Shown: positions 17,940-28,822, counted from the stretch's first letter. The stretch is 64,000 nucleotides of DNA from Moritella marina ATCC 15381 (GCF_008931805.1 NZ_CP044399.1:1612001-1676000), one strand, 5' to 3'. The notes: generated from the sequence alone by a model not told the origin. Translations and numbers: made by a program.

Positions 17940-20591
17940 CTATTTGTTCGTGTTTGCTATATGGCCTGCTTTAACCAGGATTGACCCGTTAAACAAGCTA
18001 TCTAAATTCAAATTCACGCCATGACTAATTAACTTAGCAATCGCACGAATATAAGTAAGTTCATCACTGGTGCCTTTGGCATTCACAGGAACAGATACAT
18101 GTTGGCTTTGCTTTTTATTATCGCCATCGCCATTAACTAAGATCTTATCTACCCAGCTACATAACGAACGACCTGGACCCATTTCAATGAATACCCGCGC
18201 ACCTTTGTCATGTAAGGTATTAACCAAACGTGGGAAATCCACCACATCACACAAACATTTAGCAATACTGTGGGAAATCGCTTTGCTGCGTTGTGGAATC
18301 GGTAAATAACATGAGCTTGAATACATCTTGGTATTAATACGTGGAGTAACATCCATATGGTATAGCTCAACCATATGATCGTATTCGGCATAAGCTGGCG
18401 CGCTGTGAATTGCGTTCGCCATATTCAATGCCATTGCACGCACACCTAAATTCTTAATGACTCGCTGACAGGCTTCTGGATAACCGGCTAACAACAAGCT
18501 ATCAGGTGTATTGATAATGGTGCAATACACACGATCTTCATCTGCAGAGGCAATTTCGACCTGTTCAATCGTTGCCTTAATGGTATAGGTTTCCCAGATC
18601 TGCTCGAACGTACCGTTAGCTACATCATCCATGCCCCAATGCTGACGTAGTGTTCTTAACTCGCCGCAAAGTTGATGATTAAAGGTATTCGATTGTGCAA
18701 GGCGAGCACTCATCAATCCCGGTTGCTGCCAGCAGCCTAGTGCTGCATACATGCTTACTTCACCCATGCTATAACCTGTAGCAAAGTCAGCTTTAACGGC
18801 AAAGACTTCTTCAAATACCTTGGTAAACACACAAGCAAAACCCACACCGGCTTCAGCGATATTGGCTAAGTTACCGCGCAGGTCCAGATCCAACTGCTTG
18901 AGTTCTTTAAAGCTATGACGACTAATACTGCGTGGATTAAGTAAAGTATCTTTTAGACTTTCGCCAATGTCATCGGCTAAAGCCGCTACAGGCTGATAAA
19001 TCTGTGGGAATAGATGAAATAGATCACGCCCTAAACCAACATATGTAGCACCAATACCTGGGTACATGAAGGTGACACCATTCTGTGTGCTGTTAGCAGC
19101 CTGTTTATTTGCAGGCTGCGCGGTAAAATAACTGCCCTTCGGGGTTTTCCATTCTTTAGCATCTTCATTAAACACGCTAGCGATACCAGCAAACGCCAAG
19201 GTTATTTCTTTGCTTAACTCTTCAGCAGTCTCGGCAATAAGCACTGCGCTATAGGCTTTGTTAGTATCATTACGGGCATAACAGTCTGCTGCGATCTGTT
19301 TAATACTGATAGTACTTATGCCAGTAGTACTTAACTGCCCTGTAATAGTTTCTAATTCACAGCGTAATTGTGCTTCGTCATTACCTTGTACTATGATTAA
19401 TGCTAACTCGCTCGATGCAAAGTAACCATTAGTGCGCAGATCAGCTACTGGATTGTTTTGTTCAAGAGTCTGAAGCTTGCTTTCAGTTAAGTCATTATCT
19501 TGCAAGACTGTTTCTTTCAAAACAAGTTCTTGTAAGACGTTTTCTTGTAAAAGAATATGACAATAGCTGTCAGCAGTCACACAACTATAAGCGGCAATGT
19601 GTGCAGAGCCATCAGCATGTGGGAACCAAGGTCGAGCATCTACAGGCATATAGAATGGTGAATTCCGCCACCGTGACATTTGATTGTCACTCGGTTGTTG
19701 CCAATCTTTAATCGCCGGAATATAACGTTGATGTAAACCAATTACACATTTCAATAAACCTGCGACCTGTGAAAAACACCCGCCTTCACCAGTCACACTA
19801 CGGGCACTGCTTAATGCAGTATGCAAAGTTTGCGTATGATGATAAGCAGACATTAAACCTTGGCTTTCAGACAATGCGATTGCCGAATCAGCGACTGCTG
19901 ACACTTCTAACAAACCAACCTGCTCTGCAGTTATGCTAGCTTGCTGCAATGCGGTCTTTGCAGTATCGCTAATGTTTCCAACGTTAAATTGAGCATTTAC
20001 GCCCGATTGAGCGAAGCCCTTAATGTTGGCGTATATATAACATTGCTTAGCATTGGCAAACGCAGTTGAAGCGATAAGTAAACTCGCGAACCCAGCTACA
20101 TTGTTATAACCATTGAAGGTTTCATCAAAGCTGATTGTTGCAGTTACAGATTCAAGATCATGACGAGATAAATTAACCGAGTTATTCATGCCAATTACAG
20201 CCACAGGACAGTCTTGGTTATTAACTAAATCAGCTACTTGATTTAATGCTTGGCCTAAATCAGCAATAACAACACAACTCGCACACTGTTTTTCAATTGC
20301 TGATGCAATTTGGACTACAAGCTGATCATCAGCACTTTTTACATCAGCAATCAGCAACACCGCGATATCAGCTATATTTAACTGATTCGTTTGCGCTAGT
20401 AGACTGACAGAGTTAAGAACTGTCATGGCAGTAATAACTTGTTCTTCGCCATTGCTAATAACATTAGATTCGGTACTAACGCGGCTAACATTACCTACAT
20501 AAGCACCTTCATAGAAAGCGCGTTCCACACGGTCAATATTGTCTTGTCCGCTAAATTTAGCATCCATACCAATAACAGCTAATTCCGTCAT
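17940..20591 (-). CDS. pfaB: PfaB, KS-like/acyltransferase subunit of the PUFA synthase
   Basis: An 883-residue protein. The N-terminal half (about 1-350) has the outline of a ketosynthase (MTELAVIGMDAKFSG, SLAxFN-like segments) but no active-site cysteine, so it is a degenerate KS. A short leucine/glutamine-rich linker (about 347-375) leads to an acyltransferase domain (about 490-830) with GYSMGE, nucleophile S608, and the later histidine region NAIHSAPAY. PfaB is regarded as a main determinant of whether EPA or DHA is made. It starts 157 bases after pfaA and is followed by pfaC. RBS: AAAGAGA just upstream. Confidence 0.97.
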   Translation of the reverse strand: MTELAVIGMDAKFSGQDNIDRVERAFYEGAYVGNVSRVSTESNVISNGEEQVITAMTVLNSVSLLAQTNQLNIADIAVLLIADVKSADDQLVVQIASAIEKQCASCVVIADLGQALNQVADLVNNQDCPVAVIGMNNSVNLSRHDLESVTATISFDETFNGYNNVAGFASLLIASTAFANAKQCYIYANIKGFAQSGVNAQFNVGNISDTAKTALQQASITAEQVGLLEVSAVADSAIALSESQGLMSAYHHTQTLHTALSSARSVTGEGGCFSQVAGLLKCVIGLHQRYIPAIKDWQQPSDNQMSRWRNSPFYMPVDARPWFPHADGSAHIAAYSCVTADSYCHILLQENVLQELVLKETVLQDNDLTESKLQTLEQNNPVADLRTNGYFASSELALIIVQGNDEAQLRCELETITGQLSTTGISTISIKQIAADCYARNDTNKAYSAVLIAETAEELSKEITLAFAGIASVFNEDAKEWKTPKGSYFTAQPANKQAANSTQNGVTFMYPGIGATYVGLGRDLFHLFPQIYQPVAALADDIGESLKDTLLNPRSISRHSFKELKQLDLDLRGNLANIAEAGVGFACVFTKVFEEVFAVKADFATGYSMGEVSMYAALGCWQQPGLMSARLAQSNTFNHQLCGELRTLRQHWGMDDVANGTFEQIWETYTIKATIEQVEIASADEDRVYCTIINTPDSLLLAGYPEACQRVIKNLGVRAMALNMANAIHSAPAYAEYDHMVELYHMDVTPRINTKMYSSSCYLPIPQRSKAISHSIAKCLCDVVDFPRLVNTLHDKGARVFIEMGPGRSLCSWVDKILVNGDGDNKKQSQHVSVPVNAKGTSDELTYIRAIAKLISHGVNLNLDSLFNGSILVKAGHIANTNK

Positions 20592-20747
20592 ATTCTCTTT
20601 AATATCCTGTTTGGAATAGTAATAGCTAAAAGCACTTGTTTACTTGGTTTAAAGCAACCGCGTTTAGCTATTAATATTGTTAATGTTAAAAAATGAAGAA
20701 AGCAGACGCCATGCTCACCATGACGCCTATCGTTATTATTTACTCGA

Positions 20748-23700
20748 TCATGACATATCGTTCAAAATGTCACTGACACTGACTTGCGCTGATTTCACTT
20801 CGGCAAGTAATTGCATATCAGCAGCAATCAATTGAATATCACAACGGGCTTTACTGCCGCGTGAACCCAATAGATCATGCTCAACAACATTAAGTTGCAG
20901 ATAAAATACTTCATCTACAACCACTTCACGATACACAGTCCAAGCCGTTGTCACCGAAGGTAAGCTACCTAAACCAAATTGTTTGCGCACCCAGACCAAC
21001 ATAGCCTGATAAACCAAATCATTGGCAAAGATATTGTTGTCAGCTAACGGGAAGGATCCCTGCTTAGCTGTTGCAACATCGGTTATCTGACAAGCCAATA
21101 GCAGGCCCTTGTCGTCACAACTTAATATCTGCTTAATGCCCTGCAGACTTTCACCGTGGAACAAGGTGCCATTGCTGTATAACGCTTGTGCTTCATCAGT
21201 TACTTTATTGTTGCTATCAACACTTTCTGTCAATGTCGGAAGTTCTACCTTCACAGCATTAAGTGGCTGAGTTGCTAACAATATTGTCGCTGCATAATGA
21301 AACACAGGTTTACCGTCACTTTTCAGGCTAAAGATCTTTGCGGCAATACGGACTTCAGAATCCTGTTCTGACGCCCTTGTCACAGGCGACAATTGGATTT
21401 GGTAATCCGCCGCCTCATTGCCATCAAAAACCACACCTTTAAACAATTTATAGTCTTCGAAACCGACATACTTCAATGCACAGTCTCGGTTACTATAAGT
21501 CGCTTTTGCTGCATCACTCATCCAAGCAATCGCGCATACCGTTGGTAATACCTGATTGCCTTTGATCATGTGGTCAGCTAAAAAGTGGTTTTCGTTAACC
21601 TGAAAAGCACTACTGTCTGATAAAGCACTAGTCTTGTTTGATAAAGAGCTACTGTTAGTCGCTTTGATACTTTTAGTTACTAAAGCATCTGATAAACGAC
21701 TAACTTGTGGCTTTTTTACAGCAGTACTCTTTTCATCAGACTTTTGATCAGAGCTAGCATCTTTAGATAAGTCATTACCCACGAGGATTTGTGGACAACG
21801 GTTATCATTAGCGGCTAGTTCATTCAGCAATAACTGTGCACCTGCATCAAGTGGAATAATGTAAACACCACGTTGGTCAAACATACGTTTAAGCTCAGGC
21901 GTTACCATGCCACCGTCCCAAGGACCCCAGTTAAAGCTCAATACTTGAGCTTGTGGGTGCAATGATTTAAAGCGGTATGCGGTTTTATTTAAGATCTCAT
22001 TGGCAATCGAGTAATCAGACTGGCCGGGGTTACCGTAGAAACCAGCCGCTGACGAGAACAATACCAATTGCTTGATGTTGCTTGCTTCAGTGACTGATAG
22101 TAGCGATAACAAACCGTCAATTTTAGTGCTGTAAACAGACTCAAAATCACTCAGTGTTTTTTGCTCAATGAATTGGTCAGCTAACACACCCGCGCCATGA
22201 ATGATGCCAGTGATTGCACCGAACTTAGCGATAGCTGGAGCGACTGCCATTTGTACGCTTGCTGCATTAGTTACATCTGCAGAAACATATTCAGCTTGGC
22301 CACCAGCAGCGGTAATTGCAGACAAGGTTTGCGCAATTTCACGATTAGCTTGGATTGGTTTGATTAGCTGTACGATCTTAACGGGTGTTGGTTTATCACC
22401 TGCTGTAATCAAAGACTGCATCGCTGCTTTCTTTAACGCCGCTTCATCAGTAATACCACTTGCCCAGCTCGGTTCGTCACTTGAGAACGTTGAACGTCCC
22501 AATAAGATGAACTTAGACTGATATTCTTTAGCTATACGAGCAACACAATGTGCAGTTACACCTTTTGCGCCACCACTCACTAAAAATACCGAGTTAGCAT
22601 CGATGTTATTGCCAGCTGTTAATGCATAGCTGTCAGTAGCCACACCAGTTAACGTGATACGTTCAAGGCCTTTACCAGCTTGTTGATAACCCACTTCTGT
22701 TAATACAGTGTTAGCATCAAGTAGTTCATCACTAACAAGGCTTGCAACTTGTTCAGCCGTTAATGACGAAGCAATATCAACCGCACGACAGAATACGTTA
22801 TCCCACTCGTGAGACAGTGTCTTAACTAAACCGTTTAAGCCGCTTTGTACTAGGTCTGTTTTCACATCATGACTTGTAGCAGAATCGATATCATCAAAAC
22901 CTAATGAACCACCCTGCTGAGTAACAATCATAAAGGCGCCACGCACTTTAGCGGCTTGAGTTACTTTACTCAATTTCGCTAATAAGAAGGCTAACATCAG
23001 GCCTTGCTTAGATGCTTGTGGGTATTCGATAGCATTAATTTCGCTACTTGCGTGCAGATAGATAACTGCATCCAATTGTGCGTTAGCAGTAATAATGTTG
23101 TTGATTTCAGTTTCATCAACGCCATTTAAAGTCACCAGGTTCACTGACTTATTAAATGCTTTCGTCGTTGTTACAGCTACCCAAGTTGGTTGCAATGCAG
23201 TTACATTCCAGCCAGTTTGCAATAGGTGGTCTGCAAGTAACACAGCATTATCAGTGCCATCAGCTACGATTAAGGCGTTAGCACCTTTACAATCTTGGCT
23301 TATTTTACTGATAGAGCTTAGACGAGAGATAGCAACGGTTGCGCTCGGCGCCGGTTTAAATTCCGCCTTATGTTCTGCGGCCGCTGTGATAGTCGCCACA
23401 TTGCTTTGCATAAATGCATCTGATACAGCATTATTTTCAGGGCTAGCCACTACATTTACAGTAACACCACTCGCCTTGCTTTGCATGTAGGTTACAATTT
23501 CTTCTAACGTACGTAGTTCAGCTAAGTCTTCTGGGTTTAGTTCAGGTAAATCAGTAATGATCTCCTGTACCGCGCCTAGAATTTCAACACGCTTGATTGA
23601 ATCAATACCAAGGTCGGCTTCCATGTCCATTGCTAATTCAAGCATATTGGCAGGATAACCAGTCTTATCAGCAACAACATCCATCATTACATTTTGGATG

Positions 23701-26700
23701 TGGTCTAAATCGATAGACGGTGCTGAGCTTGTTACACTAGTAGGTGCACTTTCTACTGCAACAGGTACTGCAGGCGCTTCAGCTACGGGCGCTTTGCTTT
23801 GCATGTAACTAACGATTTCACCTAATGTACGTAGTTCAGCAAGATCTTCAGGGTTAAGCTCAGGTAAGTCAGTAATGATTTCCTGTACCGCACCTAAAAT
23901 TTCTACACGCTTGATTGAATCGATACCTAGGTCAGCTTCCATGTCCATAGCAAGTTCTAACATGTCTACTGGATAACCGGTTTTGTCTGCAACCACTTCC
24001 ATCATCACTGTTTGGATATGGTTTAAATCGATAGACGGTGCAGAGCTTGTTGCTACAGAAGCCGTCGCTACTGGCGCACTCTCAGCGACTGGCGCTTTGC
24101 TTTGCATGTAACTAACGATTTCACCTAGCGTGCGTAATTCAGCGAGGTCTTCTGGGTTTAGCTCAGGTAAATCAGTGATGATCTCCTGCACTGCGCCTAA
24201 TATTTCCACACGTTTGATTGAATCGATACCTAAATCAGCTTCCATGTCCATGCCAAGTTCTAGCATGTCAGTTGGATAACCAGTCTTATCTGCAACTACA
24301 TCCATCATCACTGTTTGAATGTGGTTCAAATCGATAGACGGTGCTGAGCTTGTTGCTACAGGAGCCGTCGCCACTGGCGCACTTTCAGCGACTGGCGCTT
24401 TGCTTTGCATGTAACTAACGATTTCACCTAGGGTGCGTAATTCAGCAAGATCTTCAGGGTTTAGCTCAGGTAAATCAGTTATGATCTCCTGTACTGCACC
24501 TAAGATTTCCACACGCTTGATTGAATCAATACCTAAGTCAGCTTCCATATCCATGCTCAGTTCTAGCATGTCTGTTGGGTAACCGGTTTTGTCTGCAACC
24601 ACTTCTAACATTACGTTTTGGATGTGGGCTAAATCAATACCAGCAGATGCAGGCGAAACAGGTGCACTTGTTACAGGTACTGTTGTAGGAGCTACAGCCT
24701 GGGCTTTTGAATTCATGTAATCGACAATCTCACCAAGCGTGCGTAGCTCAGCAAGATCTTCAGGATTAAGTTCAGGTAAGTCAGGGATCAATTCCTGTAC
24801 TGCGCCTAATATCTCAACACGTTTGATTGAGTCGATACCTAAGTCAGCTTCCATGTCCATGCTCAGTTCCAGCATATCCGTTGGATAACCGGTTTTATCA
24901 GCAACAACTTCTAACATTACTTTGTTAATAGTTGCTACATCGATAGCCGCTTGAGTTGCGACAACTGGTGTAACTGATGGTGTAATTGGTGCAACTTCTG
25001 TAGCAACATGCGCAACAATCACAGGTTCAGCCACGATAGCAACCAATGCGGGTGCTGGCGTAGTAGCGACTGTTGGAGCGATTTCTTGCGTAGGCGCTAA
25101 TGCCACAGTTTGCACTGCAACCGCCGCGTTATTACTGACACTAGATACAACATTCGTCACTGTATTAGCAATAACTGGAGCAACTACCTTGTGACTAGTG
25201 GCAACGGCTGTATTCACTACCTGAGTTATTGGGGTTGCTAGCACATCAGCTTCAGCACCAGTAAGCATGGTGTTCATGTTGCTCGTCTGATTGTTCAGGT
25301 ACGTTTCATGTACACGTAGCGTTTCTGATTGGAACTCGTTATACATAGACAATGTACGGTCTAAACTTTCCGGTAATTCATTGCTCGTCTGCGCAGCAAG
25401 TACGTTCTGCACTGTTTTCGCGTAGTCTTGTGGACCTTGCATAAACTGTTCATGTACATTTAATAATTGCTGTTGGTGTGCAACAAATTGACCAACACTG
25501 CGTTCAATAGAGGCAACAAGGTCAGCATCACTGCTATGAGTCACTGAGCTATTAGTCACGTTGCTAACAACAGCGCTGTTAACGTCTTGATTATTTTGCG
25601 ATATAAGCGAACCGTCAGCATTAACGTAGACGATTTTTTCTACTTCGACAATACGCTCTACTTCGACAATGCGTTCAACTATCTTTTCAACTTCAACGAT
25701 CTTTTCAATCACTTGTGGTTGTGACACAACAGCAGGTACAGCTTTCGCTTGCTTAACAGTCCAGCCATCAGTCAATGCATCAGCAAACGCTTTCTTCGTT
25801 TTCGGACTAACATAAGACGCTGCAGATAACTTCATCAACATTGGTGATGCTTTCGGCGCAACAAGTGGACGCTTAACGGCGTCGTACGGGTCAATATTGT
25901 CTAATGCGACACCAAGCACTGCCATTTGCAGCGCAGCTTGGCGCATTTGTACGTCCGCAGGTTGTTTAGGATTAGCATTAACCGCGATAGCAGTCACATC
26001 AGATTTTTCAGTGAGAATGTTTTCAACCAATTTAGTTAATACATTCTTTGGACCAAATTCGATAAATACGCGGCCACCATCAGCATAGATGTTGTCAATT
26101 TCTTGATTGAAATGAACAGATTCCAGCATGTGGTTTTTCAGGTTTTTCTTAATGTCATTCGGTTTGCTTGAATGCACCAAGCCTGTGCCATTAGCAAACA
26201 CTGGAATGCTTGGCGCTTTAAATTTAGCGCTATCAACCGCTTTAGCAAATGGTTTTTGCGCGTGACGAACTAAAGGTGTATGGAACGCAGCAGATACCGG
26301 CAGTGGCACAACTTTGAAACCAGCATTACCTAAGGTTGTAACCGCTACAGCAACCTGCTCCGTAGTACCAGCAATAACAACTTGGTTATTCGAGTTGAAG
26401 TTAGCAATAGAGACATCATCAAGGGTATCAATGATCACAGCGACTTGCTTTGGATCACCAACAACAGCGGCCATCTTACCTGCATCAAAATCTTGTTGCT
26501 CTGGCGCAGCCATTGCTTGACCACGACTACGCGCTAACATCATGTAATCGCTTTCGCTCAATACATCGGCAGCCCATAATGCGGTTAACTCACCGAAACT
26601 ATGACCGGCAGCAAAATCAGCTTTAAAACCTGCTTGCTTAAACGTTTTGAACAGACCAACACTCAAACTACCAATCGCTGGTTGCGCATGTTGCGTTAAA

Positions 26701-28706
26701 CGTAATTGCTCTTCTTGTAGCTTACGCTCGGCATCCGTATAAACAGGGATAGGGAAAGTAACTGCAGATAACTGGCCTAAACCAGCGGCACTGAACTCTT
26801 TATCCATCGCCGCAGCACTGTGCATCATGCTTGGGAAGTTACAGGTTAATTCACGACCCATGTTCACGTATTGCGAACCTTGCCCTGAGAATAGCGCAAC
26901 CACTTTACCTGTTGCATCAATACCGGCTTGACGATAGTAAACCCCGGTAGGTACTGACCATGTCATTTTATCTGCGTTCGCATTGAATTGTTTCAATGCC
27001 GTATCAATCATCGCGATCGCTTCATTTGCATTACGCGCAACAAAACCTAAACGAGCTTGGTTAACGGATGGGGTTTTTAATGGCCACGTTGTCACTAACT
27101 CATTAAATACAAACCCTTGATGATCAGCATCGACAGCCAGTTTAGTACGCCAGTTATTTAACTCAGCAACAATACCTTGTTGGTCGTTTGCCGAGATCAA
27201 CACAGTTTGGCTCACTGAGTTTAAGCGATATGCGCTATCGTGACCTGGGCGATACTCTTCTAAAATAATATGGAAGTTGGTGCCGCCAAAACCAAATGAG
27301 CTGATACCTGCACGACGTGGAATACCATCTTCACGTGGCATCCAAGGACGCGTTTCGCTGTTTAGGTATAACGGGCTGTTTTTGATATCCAAGGCTTCAC
27401 TTGGTTTATCGATATGGATCGTTGCAGGTAAGATTTTATGATGCAGCGCTAATGCCGCCTTAATCATACCCGCAGAGCCAGCCGCAGATTTAGTATGACC
27501 AATTTGCGATTTAACTGAGCCTAAGGCGATATATTGCTTTTCATCACTGGCGGCGCCAAAGTGTTTGGTCAAGCCAGCAAATTCTGCGGCATCACCCGCT
27601 TTGGTACCCGTACCATGGCCTTCAATTAGACCACATGTTTCAGGGGCAAAACCGGCATCTTCATAAGCACGTTTTAGCGCTTTTGCTTGGCCATCTGGGC
27701 GTGGAGCGTAAATAGATTTGAAACGACCATCTGAAGATGTACCGATACCTTTCAGTACAGAATAAATTTTGTCGCCGTCACGTTCAGCATCTTCAAGACG
27801 TTTAAACGCCATCATGCCAATACCTTCACCAACCAGCATGCCTTTTGAATCGTCATCAAACGGACGGATATCATCATTGGTGGTAAATGCTGGTGTTTTC
27901 GAGAATGACATATACATGAATGGCGAGTTATCACAACATACACCACCCGATATCATGACTTCTGAACGATATTCAAGTAAGTCTGAGATCGCCATTTTAA
28001 CAGCTGCAAGGGAGCCAGCGCATGCCGCATCAACCACACAGTTAGTACCACCAAAATCAAAACGATTGGCGATACGACCAGCAATAACGTTACCTAGCAT
28101 GCCTGGGAATGAGTTCTCTTCCCAGCCGATGTAGGCTTTTTTAAATTTGTCGATGATCATAGCGCGATCATCTTCATCAATGCCTGAGGCTTTTAATACT
28201 TTTTCTAATACCGGGCCTTGTAGGCGCGACGTTAATGGCGAAATTTGTTTCTGACCACCACCGACACCCAGCGTGATACCAATTTTATCATGGTCATAAT
28301 CACTACCAATGCCAGCATCACTTAATACATCACGAGCAACAATTAATGACAACAATTGAGCGATGTCAGTTAACTCGAGGATATTTGGCGGTAAACCAAA
28401 CTCCATCGGATCAAAATCAAGCTCTGGAATGAAACCACCGCGTTTGCAGTATGTCTTGTCAGCTGCTTTTTTATCAGCCGAGTAATGGTCGTCAATGTTC
28501 CAGCGATCGCTAGGCACATCAATAATAGCGTCCACAGAGTCAACGATGTTATCCCAGAATTGATCCAAGTTTTTAGCATCTGCAAAAACCGATGCCATAC
28601 CAATGATGGCAATCGGACATTCTTGCAAGCGAGAATTTAACTGTTGATCATCACTACTTAACACATCCTTGGCGTGCTTAATCGATGTGGTGTTCTTTTT
28701 AGCCAT
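20748..28706 (-). CDS. pfaA: PfaA, KS-AT-5xACP-KR-DH subunit of the PUFA synthase
   Basis: The ATG at 28706 (CAGGAG nine bases upstream) gives 2652 residues; an upstream in-frame ATG at 28751 has no better site. Domains: ketosynthase (about 31-480, C229 in DAACAGS); acyltransferase (about 600-900, S703 in GHSFGE); a coiled-coil-like VEKIVE repeat (about 1000-1030); an Ala/Val/Thr-rich linker; five acyl carrier domains with phosphopantetheine serines S1293, S1395, S1496, S1597 and S1703 (LGIDSIK); ketoreductase (about 2030-2310, GGAKGVT and SDYSIAN); and a C-terminal hot-dog/dehydratase-like region (about 2365-2640, DHMIKGNQVLP). It loads malonyl units and elongates the chain iteratively. First gene of the set. 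Confidence 0.98.
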   Translation of the reverse strand: MAKKNTTSIKHAKDVLSSDDQQLNSRLQECPIAIIGMASVFADAKNLDQFWDNIVDSVDAIIDVPSDRWNIDDHYSADKKAADKTYCKRGGFIPELDFDPMEFGLPPNILELTDIAQLLSLIVARDVLSDAGIGSDYDHDKIGITLGVGGGQKQISPLTSRLQGPVLEKVLKASGIDEDDRAMIIDKFKKAYIGWEENSFPGMLGNVIAGRIANRFDFGGTNCVVDAACAGSLAAVKMAISDLLEYRSEVMISGGVCCDNSPFMYMSFSKTPAFTTNDDIRPFDDDSKGMLVGEGIGMMAFKRLEDAERDGDKIYSVLKGIGTSSDGRFKSIYAPRPDGQAKALKRAYEDAGFAPETCGLIEGHGTGTKAGDAAEFAGLTKHFGAASDEKQYIALGSVKSQIGHTKSAAGSAGMIKAALALHHKILPATIHIDKPSEALDIKNSPLYLNSETRPWMPREDGIPRRAGISSFGFGGTNFHIILEEYRPGHDSAYRLNSVSQTVLISANDQQGIVAELNNWRTKLAVDADHQGFVFNELVTTWPLKTPSVNQARLGFVARNANEAIAMIDTALKQFNANADKMTWSVPTGVYYRQAGIDATGKVVALFSGQGSQYVNMGRELTCNFPSMMHSAAAMDKEFSAAGLGQLSAVTFPIPVYTDAERKLQEEQLRLTQHAQPAIGSLSVGLFKTFKQAGFKADFAAGHSFGELTALWAADVLSESDYMMLARSRGQAMAAPEQQDFDAGKMAAVVGDPKQVAVIIDTLDDVSIANFNSNNQVVIAGTTEQVAVAVTTLGNAGFKVVPLPVSAAFHTPLVRHAQKPFAKAVDSAKFKAPSIPVFANGTGLVHSSKPNDIKKNLKNHMLESVHFNQEIDNIYADGGRVFIEFGPKNVLTKLVENILTEKSDVTAIAVNANPKQPADVQMRQAALQMAVLGVALDNIDPYDAVKRPLVAPKASPMLMKLSAASYVSPKTKKAFADALTDGWTVKQAKAVPAVVSQPQVIEKIVEVEKIVERIVEVERIVEVEKIVYVNADGSLISQNNQDVNSAVVSNVTNSSVTHSSDADLVASIERSVGQFVAHQQQLLNVHEQFMQGPQDYAKTVQNVLAAQTSNELPESLDRTLSMYNEFQSETLRVHETYLNNQTSNMNTMLTGAEADVLATPITQVVNTAVATSHKVVAPVIANTVTNVVSSVSNNAAVAVQTVALAPTQEIAPTVATTPAPALVAIVAEPVIVAHVATEVAPITPSVTPVVATQAAIDVATINKVMLEVVADKTGYPTDMLELSMDMEADLGIDSIKRVEILGAVQELIPDLPELNPEDLAELRTLGEIVDYMNSKAQAVAPTTVPVTSAPVSPASAGIDLAHIQNVMLEVVADKTGYPTDMLELSMDMEADLGIDSIKRVEILGAVQEIITDLPELNPEDLAELRTLGEIVSYMQSKAPVAESAPVATAPVATSSAPSIDLNHIQTVMMDVVADKTGYPTDMLELGMDMEADLGIDSIKRVEILGAVQEIITDLPELNPEDLAELRTLGEIVSYMQSKAPVAESAPVATASVATSSAPSIDLNHIQTVMMEVVADKTGYPVDMLELAMDMEADLGIDSIKRVEILGAVQEIITDLPELNPEDLAELRTLGEIVSYMQSKAPVAEAPAVPVAVESAPTSVTSSAPSIDLDHIQNVMMDVVADKTGYPANMLELAMDMEADLGIDSIKRVEILGAVQEIITDLPELNPEDLAELRTLEEIVTYMQSKASGVTVNVVASPENNAVSDAFMQSNVATITAAAEHKAEFKPAPSATVAISRLSSISKISQDCKGANALIVADGTDNAVLLADHLLQTGWNVTALQPTWVAVTTTKAFNKSVNLVTLNGVDETEINNIITANAQLDAVIYLHASSEINAIEYPQASKQGLMLAFLLAKLSKVTQAAKVRGAFMIVTQQGGSLGFDDIDSATSHDVKTDLVQSGLNGLVKTLSHEWDNVFCRAVDIASSLTAEQVASLVSDELLDANTVLTEVGYQQAGKGLERITLTGVATDSYALTAGNNIDANSVFLVSGGAKGVTAHCVARIAKEYQSKFILLGRSTFSSDEPSWASGITDEAALKKAAMQSLITAGDKPTPVKIVQLIKPIQANREIAQTLSAITAAGGQAEYVSADVTNAASVQMAVAPAIAKFGAITGIIHGAGVLADQFIEQKTLSDFESVYSTKIDGLLSLLSVTEASNIKQLVLFSSAAGFYGNPGQSDYSIANEILNKTAYRFKSLHPQAQVLSFNWGPWDGGMVTPELKRMFDQRGVYIIPLDAGAQLLLNELAANDNRCPQILVGNDLSKDASSDQKSDEKSTAVKKPQVSRLSDALVTKSIKATNSSSLSNKTSALSDSSAFQVNENHFLADHMIKGNQVLPTVCAIAWMSDAAKATYSNRDCALKYVGFEDYKLFKGVVFDGNEAADYQIQLSPVTRASEQDSEVRIAAKIFSLKSDGKPVFHYAATILLATQPLNAVKVELPTLTESVDSNNKVTDEAQALYSNGTLFHGESLQGIKQILSCDDKGLLLACQITDVATAKQGSFPLADNNIFANDLVYQAMLVWVRKQFGLGSLPSVTTAWTVYREVVVDEVFYLQLNVVEHDLLGSRGSKARCDIQLIAADMQLLAEVKSAQVSVSDILNDMS
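23490..24960 (-). repeat. Five tandem acyl-carrier repeats within pfaA
   Basis: Five copies of a roughly 300-base unit encode near-identical carrier domains; the active serines are 102, 101, 101 and 106 residues apart. The N-terminal-most copy reads QELIPDLPELN where the other four read QEIITDLPELN. Copies 3 and 4 share almost the same Ala/Pro/Val linker. Such a DNA repeat can expand or shrink by recombination. Confidence 0.95.
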
Positions 28707-28822
28707 TGCGTTATTGCTCCTGTAAGGATCTATTTTGTGCTCTAAAAACAATGCTCATCAAAACGTTCATTTGCACACTAAACAAAAACCTAGCGTACAA
28801 GTGTACTCTTAAATGGCGAAAA

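Noticed and set aside
20592-20747. Promoter or terminator between pfaA and pfaB
   Set aside because: GACGCC-type direct repeats and a poor hairpin occur, but no stem with a U-run or -35/-10 pair good enough to call.
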